Below, in pieces: positions 26,709 through 35,866 of a stretch of DNA of 64,000 nucleotides. Where the stretch lies: positions 2,790,001 through 2,854,000 of the forward strand of contig NZ_CP116257.1 in the NCBI RefSeq assembly GCF_027947595.1, given 5' to 3'. Position numbers and translations under genes: made by a program. How positions within the stretch are numbered: position 1 is the first letter of the stretch; each line of letters begins with the position of its first letter. The stretch comes from Streptomyces lienomycini (GTDB lineage: Bacteria; Actinomycetota; Actinomycetes; Streptomycetales; Streptomycetaceae). The notes beneath the pieces were generated by a model. It worked only from the letters and a program-made list of their open reading frames with translations, ran no database searches and was not told the origin of the DNA.

Positions 26709-27818
26709 ATGTCACGGAGATCGAAAGTTCTGTCCGGCACCCTCGTCGCGAGCGCGTTACTGCTGGCCTCGGTCGGCATCGGCACGGTCGCCGCCGGCGC
26801 GGACACCCCGGCGCCCGCTTCCTCGGCCGGTGCCGCGCATCCCGCGCACGCCGTGCAGGCGGCCCGAGTGGGGCACACCATGGCCGTCTCGAACGCCGCT
26901 TCGCCCGAAGACCCGGACGGCGACGGCTACATCCCCGCGAACCCGCCGGTCACCGGTGTCACCCCGTCGACCGCGGAACCGCCCCACCGCTACTTCCACG
27001 AGTTCCAGGCCAACTGCGCGGTCAGTCACACGGCGCCCGACGACCCGATCGTCTTCCCGCAGCAGCCCGGCAAGTCGCACGACCACACGTTCATGGGCAA
27101 CACGACGACCGACGCGAACAGCACCACGGCCTCGCTCGACGCCGGGGCCACCACCTGCCTCGCGCCCGGCGACCGGTCCGGGTACTGGATGCCGACCATG
27201 TACGACGGCGACCGTCCGGTGCTTCCCGTGGGCCCCCAGACCATCTACTACAAGGCCGGCGTCACCGACTACACCAGCGTGCGGCCCTTCCCGAAGGGGC
27301 TGCGCTACGTCGTCGCAAGCCCCATGCAGAGCGCCCAGGACTTCCGCGACCACCCGGGCTTCGTCGAGGGCTGGGAGTGCGGCGACAGCTTCTTCAACGT
27401 CGACTTCCCGGCAGACTGCCCCGAACGCCAGGACGTCCAGGTCAACATCCGCTTCCAGGCCCCCAGTTGCTGGGACGGCAGGAACCTGGACACGCCGGAC
27501 CACAAGAGCCACATGGCGTATCCGGTGGTCAACCCGGGGACCAACAACAACATCTGCCCGGCCGACCACCCGGTCGCCCTGCCGATGATCGAGTTCAAGA
27601 TGGCCTTCCCGGTCAACGGCGATCTCTCCCAGGTGCGGCTGGCCAGTGGCGCGAGCTACTCGTTCCACTACGACTTCTTCAACGCCTGGGACGCGCCCAC
27701 CCTCGACGCCATGGTCGGCCACTGCATCGTCGGCGGACTGCAGTGCGACGCGCGCGGCTACGACCAGACCCACCCGGAGGCCGGAGCGGCACTGAACGAG
27801 CACTACGAACTGCCCTGA
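26709..27818 (+). CDS. Exported DUF1996 domain protein
   Basis: A 369-residue exported protein. An N-terminal signal peptide (SRRSKVLSGTLVASALLLA, cleavage near AGADTPA) is followed by an Ala/Pro stretch. The mature part carries the DUF1996 pattern: FHEFQANCAVSHTAPDDP, HDHTFMGNTTTDANST, a GYWMPTMYDG-type segment, then several cysteines (CLAPG, WECGDSFF, DCPER, SCWDG, NICPADHP, HCIVGGLQCDARG). The conserved His/Cys pattern suggests a secreted, disulphide-bonded fold. DUF1996 also occurs in fungi, often next to carbohydrate-binding domains, and its activity is not known. The start ATG 26709 follows AGGAGG. It shares operators with the divergent beta-helix gene and precedes a secreted glycosidase. 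Confidence 0.82.
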   Translation: MSRRSKVLSGTLVASALLLASVGIGTVAAGADTPAPASSAGAAHPAHAVQAARVGHTMAVSNAASPEDPDGDGYIPANPPVTGVTPSTAEPPHRYFHEFQANCAVSHTAPDDPIVFPQQPGKSHDHTFMGNTTTDANSTTASLDAGATTCLAPGDRSGYWMPTMYDGDRPVLPVGPQTIYYKAGVTDYTSVRPFPKGLRYVVASPMQSAQDFRDHPGFVEGWECGDSFFNVDFPADCPERQDVQVNIRFQAPSCWDGRNLDTPDHKSHMAYPVVNPGTNNNICPADHPVALPMIEFKMAFPVNGDLSQVRLASGASYSFHYDFFNAWDAPTLDAMVGHCIVGGLQCDARGYDQTHPEAGAALNEHYELP

Positions 27819-27875
27819 CCCCACCGCGCCACTTCCCCCGACTCCCCACCCACCCGCGCCCCATCCCACCGAACC

Positions 27876-27909
27876 GGCCCGGCCGTCCACGCCCCGCCAC
27901 GGCCGGGCC
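27876..27909 (+). terminator. Hairpin between DUF1996 and glycosidase genes
   Basis: A perfect 11-bp stem (27876-27886 with 27899-27909) with a 12-nt loop lies 58 bp past the DUF1996 stop. It may terminate or attenuate before the next gene, which starts at 27948. Confidence 0.65.
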
Positions 27910-27947
27910 CCCTCCCCGCACGAGCGGCAGACCGGAGACGCACCCCC

Positions 27948-29717
27948 ATGAGCCGACCCCGCACGCCCACCCGCAGACTCAGCCCCACCCGCAGACTCAC
28001 CGCCCCCCTGACCGCCGGCCTGCTCACCGTCGGCGCCCTCACCGCCCTCCCCGCGGCACAGGCGCACGCCGCCGGCAGCGTCGTGAAGGTCACCGGAAGC
28101 CAGGGCGACTGGCAACTGACCGTCGACGGCAGCCCGTACACGGTCAAGGGCCTCACCTGGGGCCCGTCACCCGCCGACGCCGACCGCTACATGCCCGACC
28201 TGGCGTCCATGGGCGTCAACACCATCCGCACCTGGGGCACCGACGCGAGCAGCCGCCCGCTCCTCGACTCCGCCGCCGCACACGGAGTCAAGGTCATCGC
28301 CGGATTCTGGCTCCAGCCCGGTGGCGGACCGGGCAGCGGCGGCTGCGTCGACTACCTGACCGACACCGCGTACAAGGACCAGATGCTGGCCGAGTTCCCG
28401 CGCTGGGTCCAGGAGTACAGGGACCACCCCGGCGTCCTGATGTGGAACGTCGGCAACGAGTCGGTGCTCGGCCTCCAGAACTGCTACAGCGGTGACGAGC
28501 TGGAGCGCCAGCGCGACGCGTACACCACCTTCGTCAACGACGTCACCAAGAAGATCCACGCCGTCGACCCGAACCACCCGGTCACCTCCACCGACGCCTG
28601 GGTCGGCGCCTGGCCGTACTACAAGAGGAACGCCCCCGACCTGGACCTGTACGCCGTCAACTCCTACGACGCCGTCTGCGACGTGCGCTCCGCCTGGGAG
28701 CAGGGCGGCTACACCAAGCCGTACATCGTCACCGAGTCCGGCCCGGCCGGCGAGTGGGAGGTGCCGGACGACGCCAACGGCGTACCGGAGGAACCCGGCG
28801 ACCAGGCCAAGGCGCAGGGGTACACCGACGCCTGGAACTGCGTCACCGGGCACCGAGGGGTCGCCCTGGGCGCGACCCTGTTCCACTACGGCACCGAGTA
28901 CGACTTCGGCGGCATCTGGTTCAACCTGCTGCCCGCCGGACAGAAGCGGTTGTCGTACTACGCCGTGAAGCGGGCCTACGGCGGCGACACCTCGCGGGAC
29001 AACACCCCGCCCGTCGTCTCCGCCTTCGACGTCGAGGGCGACGCGGGCAAGGTGCAGGCCGGCAAGGACCTGGTCCTCACCACCCGCGCCACCGACCCCG
29101 ACGGCGACCCGATCGCGTACGAGGTGCTCGCGAACAGCAACTACATCGACCAGAGCAAGCAACTCACCCCGCTGCCCGTCACCGACCTCGGCGGCGGACG
29201 CCTCGAGGTCACCGCCCCCGACCGGCCCGGCGTCTGGAAGCTGTACGTCAAGGCCACCGACGGCAGGGGCAACGTCGGCGTCGAGAGCCTCTCGGCGCGG
29301 GTCGTGCCACCCGCGGTCGACGGCACCAACGTGGCCCTGGGCAGGCCGGTCACCGCCTCCTCCTTCCAGCCGAGTTACGGCGACTGCCCCTGCACCGCCG
29401 CCAACGCCGTGGACGGCAACCCGAACACACGGTGGGCCAGCGACTGGAACGACCCGCAGTGGCTCCGCGTCGACCTCGGCACCCGCACCACCTTCCGGCA
29501 CGTCCAGTTGTACTGGGAGGCTTCCTACGCCAAGGCGTACACCGTCCAGACCTCCGACGACGGCCAGAACTGGCGGACCGTGTCCACGGTGACGGACGGC
29601 AACGGCGGCGTCGACACCCTCGACGTGTCCGGCACCGGCCGCTACGTCCGCGTCAACGGCACCGCACGCGGCACGGGTTACGGCTACTCGCTGTACGAGT
29701 TCGGCATCTACGGCTGA
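27948..29717 (+). CDS. Exported clan GH-A glycosidase with C-terminal discoidin (CBM32-like) domain
   Basis: A 589-residue exported enzyme. Its arginine-rich signal peptide ends near AQAHA. Next is a TIM barrel of the GH2/GH5 type (about 45-350), with the Asn-Glu pair of clan GH-A in WNVGNES (Glu171, acid/base) and a second glutamate in IVTESGPAGEW (Glu263, probable nucleophile). A short Ig-like linker domain (PPVVSAFDVEGDAGK to SLSARVVPP) is followed by an F5/8-type domain (about 455-589; NVALGRPVTASSF, NAVDGNPNTRW, FRHVQLYWEASYAKAYTVQTSDD) that should bind sugars. It probably cuts an extracellular beta-glycan. The exact family and substrate cannot be fixed here. ATG 27948 has GGAGAC upstream. 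Confidence 0.83.
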   Translation: MSRPRTPTRRLSPTRRLTAPLTAGLLTVGALTALPAAQAHAAGSVVKVTGSQGDWQLTVDGSPYTVKGLTWGPSPADADRYMPDLASMGVNTIRTWGTDASSRPLLDSAAAHGVKVIAGFWLQPGGGPGSGGCVDYLTDTAYKDQMLAEFPRWVQEYRDHPGVLMWNVGNESVLGLQNCYSGDELERQRDAYTTFVNDVTKKIHAVDPNHPVTSTDAWVGAWPYYKRNAPDLDLYAVNSYDAVCDVRSAWEQGGYTKPYIVTESGPAGEWEVPDDANGVPEEPGDQAKAQGYTDAWNCVTGHRGVALGATLFHYGTEYDFGGIWFNLLPAGQKRLSYYAVKRAYGGDTSRDNTPPVVSAFDVEGDAGKVQAGKDLVLTTRATDPDGDPIAYEVLANSNYIDQSKQLTPLPVTDLGGGRLEVTAPDRPGVWKLYVKATDGRGNVGVESLSARVVPPAVDGTNVALGRPVTASSFQPSYGDCPCTAANAVDGNPNTRWASDWNDPQWLRVDLGTRTTFRHVQLYWEASYAKAYTVQTSDDGQNWRTVSTVTDGNGGVDTLDVSGTGRYVRVNGTARGTGYGYSLYEFGIYG

Positions 29718-29751
29718 CGTCCGACGGGCGAGCAGGAAGGGAGAGACCCGG

Positions 29752-32513
29752 GTGGGGACGAGTGACGCAGAGCTCGAACGGCTGCTCGGCAAACTGACAC
29801 CACGCGCCCGCGCGCTGCTGCTCAGCGGCGCCACGACCTGGCGCACGAAGGCGGAACCCGCCGTCGGGCTGAGGGGGTTGGTGATGTCGGACGGCCCGGC
29901 GGGCGTACGGGGCGAGACCTGGGACGAACGGAACACCTCGGTCCTGCTTCCCTCGGCCTCGGCGCTCGCCGCCACCTGGGACGAAGCACTGGTCGAAGAC
30001 CTCGGCGGCCTGCTCGCCGCCGAGGCCCGGGGCAAGGACGTGGACGTCCTGCTCGCCCCGACCCTCAACCTGCACCGCAGCCCGCTGGGCGGCCGGCACT
30101 TCGAGTGCTTCTCCGAGGACCCCGAACTGACCGGCCGGATCGGCGCCGCGTTCATCCGCGGGGTCCAGGCGCACGGGGTGGCCGCGACCGCCAAGCACTA
30201 CGTGGCCAACGACTCCGAGACCGACCGGCTCACCGTCGACGTGCGGGTGGGGGAGCGGGCACTGCGGGAGGTCTACCTCGCGCCCTTCGAGGCGGCGGTG
30301 GCCGCGGGGGTGCGGCTCGTCATGGCGGGGTACAACGCCGTCAACGGCGCCACCATGACCGCGAGCACCCTGCTCACCGACCCGTTGAAGAGCGAGTGGG
30401 GATTCGACGGCGTCGTCGTCTCCGACTGGGGCGCGGTGCGCGCGACGGTCGGCGCCGCCCTCGCCGGTCTCGACCTGGCCATGCCGGGACCCGACGGCCC
30501 CTGGGGCGAGGCGCTGGCCCGGGCGGCGGCCGACGGCGGCGCACCCGCGGCGGCCGTCGACGACAAGGCACGGCGGTTGCTGAGGCTCGCGGCGTGGCTG
30601 GACGCGCTGGGCGGGCGTGACTCGCCGCCGGAGCCCCCGCCGCCTCCGCCACTTCCGTCGCCGCGGCCGCCCACCGGGCCCACGGCGTCCACCGCGCCCA
30701 CGGTGCTGACGGCGCCCGCGCCGCCCACCGCGCCCACCGCGCCCACCGCGCCCGCGGCGTCCACCGCGCCCACCGCGCCCGCGGCGTCCACCGCGCCCAC
30801 GGCACCCACGGCGTCCACCACCGCGCCCGCGCCGGACGAGCGGCGAGGGGCGGGACGCCCTGCGGCCCCGGCGCCGGCGCCGACGGGCAGCCGCGCGGCT
30901 CCGGCTCCCCGGAGACCTCCGCGATTGCGGCTCCGGTGGAGACCTCCGCGGTCGCGTCTCCGGCAGGTGTCCGGGCCCTGGCCCGCCGCGCGGTCGCCGC
31001 CGGGGCCGTCCTGCTGGCCAACAGGGACCTACTGCCGCTCGACCCCGAGCGCCTCGGGACGGTCGCCGTGATCGGCGCGCACGCCGCGCGGACCCGCACC
31101 CAGGGCGGCGGCAGCGCGGGCGTCTTCCCCCAGGACGAGGTGTCCCTCCTGGACGGCATCCGGGACGCCCTGCGCGGCCGGGCCCACGTCGTCCACGTGC
31201 CGGGCCCCCGGCCGGACGGCCCGGCACCTCCGCTGGACCCGGACGACTGCACCGACCCGCGCTCCGGACGGCCCGGCGTCCTGCTGCGGATGCTCGACGC
31301 GGACGGCCGCGAACTGTACGCCGAACGGCGGCGCGGCGGACGTCAGCTGGAACCCCGCCTGGTGCCGGGGGCGCACACCGTCGAGATCGGCGCCCGGCTG
31401 CGCCCCCGTACCGCGGGCCACTGGACGCTGGGCGTGGCCGGCTTCGGCCGGATGAGCCTGACCCTGGACGGACGCACCCTGCTGGAGGGCGAGTTCGCAC
31501 CGTCCACCGACGATCCGGCGGTGGTGCACGTCAACCCGCCCGCGCGGTGCGCCACCGCCGACCTCGCCGAAGGCAGGGACGTCCTGCTGGTGGCCCGCCG
31601 AGAGTTGGCACCCGGCACCGGCCGGGCGACCGTCGTCGTCGCCGCACCGCCCGCCCCGGACGTCACCGCGTCGCTGGCCGAGGCCGCCCGCGCGGCGCGT
31701 GCCGCGGACGCGGCGATCGTGGTCGTCGGCACCACCGAGCACGGGGAGTCGGAGGGCCACGACCGTACGGGCCTCGCGCTCGGTGCCACCCAGGACGCGC
31801 TCGTCCGCGCCGTCACGGCCGCCAACCCGCGCACCGTCGCCGTCGTCAACAGCGGCGGCCCGGTGGAACTGCCCTGGCGCGAGGAGACGGGCGCGGTGCT
31901 GCTGGCCTGGTTCCCCGGACAGGAGGGCGGAGGGGGAATCGCCGACGTACTCCTCGGCCGCGCCGAGCCCGGCGGGCGGCTGCCCACCACCTGGCCGGCC
32001 GCCCTCGCCGACGCCCCGGTCACCCGCACCCGCCCGGACGGTGGCCGCCTCGACTACGCCGAGGGCCTGCACATCGGCTACCGGGGCTGGCTGCGCCACC
32101 AGCGCACGCCCGCCTACTGGTTCGGCCACGGGCTCGGCTACACCACCTGGGCCTACGAGGAACTGACCGTGCCGCCGTGGACCCGGGCGGGCGACGACCT
32201 CACCGTGCGGGTACGGGTGCGCAACACGGGCGCGCGGAGGGGACGGGAGGTCGTGCAGGTGTACCTGGCCCGGCCCGCGTCGGCGCTCGACCGGCCCACG
32301 CGCTGGCTCGCCGGGTACGCGGCCGTGCGGGCGGACCCGGGGGAGACGGTGACGGCGACGGTGAGGGTCCCCGCGCGGGCCCTGCGGCACTGGTCGGTGG
32401 AGGAGCACGCCTGGCGCACGGAGGCCGGGCACTGGCGGGCGCTGGCCGGGCGGTCCGCGGGGGAGGTGCCGCTGGTCGCGGACCTGGAGGTGGTCGACGC
32501 GTCGTCCGCGTAG
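29752..32513 (+). pseudogene. GH3 beta-glycosidase split by a frameshift
   Basis: Two overlapping frames together make one GH3 enzyme. The first (GTG 29752 to a stop at 31071) carries the catalytic barrel: LVMSDGPAGVRGE, LLAPTLNLHRSPLGGRHFE, KHYVANDSE and the nucleophile Asp225 in GVVVSDWGAV. It then runs into a Pro/Ala/Thr-rich stretch and meaningless sequence. The second, in another frame and ending at 32513, carries the rest: VRALARRAVAAGAVLLANRDLLPL, a PA14-like insert (about 31280-31640), VVVGTTEHGESEGHDR and the FnIII-like end FGHGLGYTTWAYEE. The frame changes by -1 between about 30840 and 30910, inside low-complexity DNA. It could be a sequencing error, a real mutation or programmed slippage. 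There is no signal peptide, so the intact protein would be intracellular. Confidence 0.75.
30634..30840 (+). repeat. Low-complexity GC-rich repeat in the GH3 linker
   Basis: Tandem CCCACCGCG-type 9-bp units and longer GCGTCCACCGCGCCC units encode a Pro-Thr-Ala/Ala-Ser-Thr-Ala-Pro linker between the GH3 catalytic and sandwich domains. The usual linker here is only 10-30 residues, so the tract has expanded. It sits at or just before the frameshift. Confidence 0.75.
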
Positions 32514-32531
32514 GGGCGCGTGAGGGCGAGG

Positions 32532-32541
32532 AGAGCGCTCT
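32532..32541. promoter_or_regulatory. LacI-type operator before the LacI gene
   Basis: The AGAGCGCTCT core, with flanking GG and CC, matches the site at 26659 at nearly every position. It lies 36 bp upstream of the LacI start, consistent with autoregulation. Confidence 0.7.
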
Positions 32542-32576
32542 ACCACGTGCCGGACCCCGCCGGTTAGGGTGCGGGC

Positions 32577-33617
32577 ATGAGCAGACAGGCCCCGACCCTG
32601 GAGGACGTGGCCCGGGAGGCCGGCGTCTCCCGGGCCACCGTCTCGCGGGTGGTCAACGGCGTCCGCAACGTGGACCCGGCCATCCAGGACCTGGTCCGCC
32701 GGGCCATCGAACGGACCGGGTACGCACCCAACCAGGCCGCCAGGCAACTGGTCACCCGGCGCACCACGACCGTGGCCCTGGTCGTCTCGGGGGCGGGCGA
32801 CGCCTCGGACTCGGAGCAGAACGCCTTCGCGACACGGGTGTTCGCCGACCCCTTCTTCGGCCGTGTCGTCGGCGGCGTGGTCGGGCATCTGCGGCCGCGC
32901 GGAATGCACCCGGTGCTGATGTTCGCCGAGACGCCCGAAGCCCGGCAGGAGGTCGTGGCCTACCTCAGACAGGGCGGGGCGGACGGTGCGCTCGTGGTGT
33001 CCACCCACCCCGACGACCCGCTGCCCGCGCTGCTCGCCGGGGCGGGGCTGCCGGCGGTGCTGTTCGCCCGGCCGGGCCGTCCGGTGCCGCTCAGCCACGT
33101 CGACCTGGACCACCGTGCCGGCGGCCGGCTCGCGGCCGAACACCTGCTGGAGCGGGGCTGCCGGCGGATGGCCACCGTCGCGGGTCCGCTCGCGGTCGCG
33201 GCCAGCCAGGAGCGCCTGGCCGGCTTCCGCGACACGCTGGCCCGGCACGGGCACCCCTACGTACCGGTGGCCGAGGGCGGCTTCACGGTGGACAGCGGCA
33301 TGGCCGCCATGACGTCGCTGCTCGCCGAACACCCCGACACCGACGGCGTCTTCACCGCCAACGACCTGATGGCCCAGGGCGCGGTCCAGGTGCTGCGCGA
33401 CCACGGCCGCCGGGTGCCGCAGGACGTCGCGGTCGTCGGCTTCGACGACTCCAGCGTGGCCGTCACCTGCCGTCCCCGGCTCACCACCGTCCGGCAGCCG
33501 GTGGAGGAGATGGCGGCGACGATGGCACGCCTCCTCGACGAACACATCACGGGCACGCGCACCGAACCCGCGTCGGCGGTCTTCGACCCGGAACTCGTGG
33601 TGCGGGACTCGACGTAG
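32577..33617 (+). CDS. LacI-family transcriptional regulator of the glycan-enzyme cluster
   Basis: A 346-residue LacI/GalR regulator. The helix-turn-helix and hinge are at the N-terminus (TLEDVAREAGVSRATVSRVV; YAPNQAARQL). The effector domain ends with VFTANDLMAQGAVQVLRDHGR and VAVVGFDDSSVAVTCRPRLTTV. An acidic insert (GAGDASDSEQNAFATR, about 72-87) follows the hinge, as in several Streptomyces sugar repressors. ATG 32577 is 63 bp after the broken GH3 gene. The operator core in front of it recurs between the divergent beta-helix and DUF1996 genes, so it probably represses this whole block of secreted enzymes. The inducer is unknown. Confidence 0.87.
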   Translation: MSRQAPTLEDVAREAGVSRATVSRVVNGVRNVDPAIQDLVRRAIERTGYAPNQAARQLVTRRTTTVALVVSGAGDASDSEQNAFATRVFADPFFGRVVGGVVGHLRPRGMHPVLMFAETPEARQEVVAYLRQGGADGALVVSTHPDDPLPALLAGAGLPAVLFARPGRPVPLSHVDLDHRAGGRLAAEHLLERGCRRMATVAGPLAVAASQERLAGFRDTLARHGHPYVPVAEGGFTVDSGMAAMTSLLAEHPDTDGVFTANDLMAQGAVQVLRDHGRRVPQDVAVVGFDDSSVAVTCRPRLTTVRQPVEEMAATMARLLDEHITGTRTEPASAVFDPELVVRDST

Positions 33618-33632
33618 CGGCTGGTACGCGCG

Positions 33633-34286
33633 TCAGGGGAGCGCGGCCTCGATGTGCGCGAGGTGGACGGCGAGGATCTCGTCGAAGGCGGCGCGGCGGT
33701 CCGCACCGAGCGGGCGGATCTCCCGGGCGAAGTGGGCCAGCGCGGGGAAGCGCTCGGGGTCGGCGCCCAGCACCGCGACCCGGAACTGCTCCATGCCCTG
33801 CTCGTGCTCCTGTGCGCCGACGGCGCCGAACCCGCCCTCGGCGGTGATCAGCGAGGCGATCAGGATCACCAGCCGGTGGTAGCGCGCCGGGACCTCGTCG
33901 TCGGGCAGTCCCGAAGCGCGCAGGGCCTGCAGCACTTCTTCCATCATCAGCCGGGAACCGTCGCCTCCCGAACCGTGGCGCCCCCAGACCGCGGCGAGCT
34001 GGGGCTGCTGCCCGAAGGCCTCGCGCAGGCGCAGGGCAACCGCCGTGAGGCGCTGCTTCCAGTCGCCCTCGGGCCGGTAGCCGTCCATGGCGGACAGCAG
34101 GATGCGGTCGGCGACCGCGCGCAGCAGCTCGGTCTTGTTGCGGAAGTGCCGGTAGAGGCTGGAGGAGTCGGTCCCCAGCGCGGCGGCGAGCCTGCGCACG
34201 CTGAACGTCTCGGCGTCGCCCGTCAGCAGCAGCTCCGCCGCCGCGTCCAGGATCTGCTCGGTCGACCAACGCCTTCGGCCTGCCAT
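33633..34286 (-). CDS. TetR-family transcriptional regulator
   Basis: A 217-residue regulator with an N-terminal TetR helix-turn-helix (TEQILDAAAELLLTGDAETF, SVRRLAAALGTDSSSLYRHF, about 8-48) and a helical ligand-binding domain similar to the tetracycline-repressor C-terminal class. The end, EILAVHLAHIEAAL, is a dimerisation helix. It converges with the LacI gene (15-bp gap) and lies downstream of the ROK gene in the same direction, 87 bp away. No obvious target gene or palindrome is adjacent, so its ligand and target are unknown. Confidence 0.85.
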   Translation of the reverse strand: MAGRRRWSTEQILDAAAELLLTGDAETFSVRRLAAALGTDSSSLYRHFRNKTELLRAVADRILLSAMDGYRPEGDWKQRLTAVALRLREAFGQQPQLAAVWGRHGSGGDGSRLMMEEVLQALRASGLPDDEVPARYHRLVILIASLITAEGGFGAVGAQEHEQGMEQFRVAVLGADPERFPALAHFAREIRPLGADRRAAFDEILAVHLAHIEAALP

Positions 34287-34373
34287 CTCGTCGTTCTCCC
34301 TGTCGCTCTCACCCCTCCCGCTCGGCTCAGCCTAGTCCACGCACCTGCCGCCGCACGCGCCGCGCGCACGCCC

Positions 34374-35690
34374 TCACTCCCCGCCCCGCTGCCCCGCCAG
34401 CCTCCCCCCGAGTGCCGCCCGCCACGCGGGCACCGGCGCGGGCGAGTCGACCGGCACGCGCTGACCGCCGCGGGCGAAGAACGCCGCCAGGGGCAGGATC
34501 GCGGCGCCCACCGTCACCGCGTCGGAGCCGAGGCGGCCCAGCGCGATGCCCACCCGTCCGGCCGGGTGGCGCAGGGCGTGGGCCAGCGTGTGGGCCCGCA
34601 CCGACGCCAGGAACGCCGGGCCGAGTTGGAGCCCGGCCCAGCCGCCCACCAGGACCCGCTCGGGCTGGAAGAGGTTGACCAGGTCGGCCAGGCCCGCGCC
34701 CAGGTACTCGGCGGTCTCCGCGAGCACCTGGGCCGCCACCGGGTCCGGTGCGCCCCCGTCGCCGGGTCGGGCGGCGGACAGCATGGCGGTCAGCGCGGCC
34801 TCCTCGTCGGCGCCGGGCGGCGGCTCCCCGCCCGCCTCCCGCCACCGCGCGAGCAGCGCCTCCGCACCGGCGTACGCCTCCAGGCACCCCCGCGCTCCGC
34901 AACGGCAGCGGCGCCCCCGCACCCGTACCGTCAGGTGCCCCCACTCCACCGCACGCCCCTGCTCCACCTCGTCGGTGACGACGCACGCGCCGACCCCGGA
35001 GCCGAAGAGCACCACCACGGCGTTGTGCGCGCCGCGTCCGCCGCCGAACCACATCTCGGCCTGCCCCAGCGTCCTGGCGCCGTTCTCGATGAACAGCGGT
35101 ACGTGCGGGGGCAGTCGACCCGAGCCGCGCAGCAGCGCCTCCAGCGGTACCGCGTCCCAGCCGATGGTCTGGCCGTGCACCAGGGCGCCGTCGGCGGTGC
35201 GCTCGACGATGCCGGGGACACCGATGCCGACGCCCAGCAGCTCACCGGGGCCCGGTGCGGGGCCGTCGGCGGCGAGCACCTCCGCGACGCCGTCGAGGAT
35301 GTGCCCGGCGACGACCCCGACGTCGTACGAGCGCGACCCGTGACCGGGCAACACACGCTCGGTCCGGGCCAGTTCGGACATCGACAGGTCGAACAGCTCG
35401 ACGCGTACGCGGGTCTCGCCGACGTCCACCCCGACGAGGCGGCCCCGGGCCGCCGCGACGCGGACGAGGGTGCGCGGCCGGCCGCCGTCCGTGCCGAGGC
35501 TGCCCGCCTCCTCCACCAGTCCGTCGGCGAGCAACTCGGCGACCACGTTGCTGACGGAACCCGAACTCAGACCCGCCGCCGAGCCCAGTGCGAGCCTGCT
35601 CATCGGCCCGTCGAAATACAACCGTTGCAGAACGGCGCCGCGGCTCTCCCGCCGCAGGTCACGGACCGTTCGCCCGCCGTGCCTCGCCAT
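34374..35690 (-). CDS. ROK-family transcriptional regulator
   Basis: A 438-residue ROK protein. Its N-terminal winged helix (VLQRLYFDGPMSRLALGSAAGLSSGSVSNVVAELL, about 20-57) is fused to a sugar-kinase-like ROK domain (VGVDVGETRVRVELFDL; VGIGVPGIVER; GHLTVRVRGRRCRCGARGCLE). The CxCGxxGCxE zinc motif is present. The proximal His of the ROK signature is GHL. It probably senses a sugar as a regulator and is not a kinase. It is divergent from the ABC transporter and GH1 operon, whose promoter lies in the 176-bp gap, so it is the expected repressor of that operon. Confidence 0.87.
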   Translation of the reverse strand: MARHGGRTVRDLRRESRGAVLQRLYFDGPMSRLALGSAAGLSSGSVSNVVAELLADGLVEEAGSLGTDGGRPRTLVRVAAARGRLVGVDVGETRVRVELFDLSMSELARTERVLPGHGSRSYDVGVVAGHILDGVAEVLAADGPAPGPGELLGVGIGVPGIVERTADGALVHGQTIGWDAVPLEALLRGSGRLPPHVPLFIENGARTLGQAEMWFGGGRGAHNAVVVLFGSGVGACVVTDEVEQGRAVEWGHLTVRVRGRRCRCGARGCLEAYAGAEALLARWREAGGEPPPGADEEAALTAMLSAARPGDGGAPDPVAAQVLAETAEYLGAGLADLVNLFQPERVLVGGWAGLQLGPAFLASVRAHTLAHALRHPAGRVGIALGRLGSDAVTVGAAILPLAAFFARGGQRVPVDSPAPVPAWRAALGGRLAGQRGGE

Positions 35691-35741
35691 CAGGACCCTT
35701 CCTCTCCCGTCCTCCCGCGACCGCAGAACCTGCGCGAGACC

Positions 35742-35770
35742 TTGACGAGTCTTTCTCTCGGGGTTTAACT
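35742..35770 (+). promoter_or_regulatory. Promoter of the ROK-adjacent ABC transporter operon
   Basis: TTGACG (35742-35747) and TTAACT (35765-35770) are exactly 17 bp apart. The -10 is part of an AT-rich patch (35764-35786) with TTTAAC and CTAAATTAAG runs, the only such patch nearby. ROK regulators of the Mlc/NagC type bind AT-rich sites, so this is also the probable operator. Confidence 0.7.
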
Positions 35771-35866
35771 CACGTCCTAAATTAAGCCATGAGGGGCTTC
35801 GGACGGGAAGCAGCCGAAGCCGCCGTCGGGACTTCCCGACCGACTCCCGGAAGGAACCCAGGAGCC

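Noticed and set aside
31029..33545. An 838-residue minus-strand open frame opposite the second half of the GH3 gene and the LacI gene
   Set aside because: It lacks motifs and crosses a LacI operator and two real genes, so it is a codon-bias shadow.
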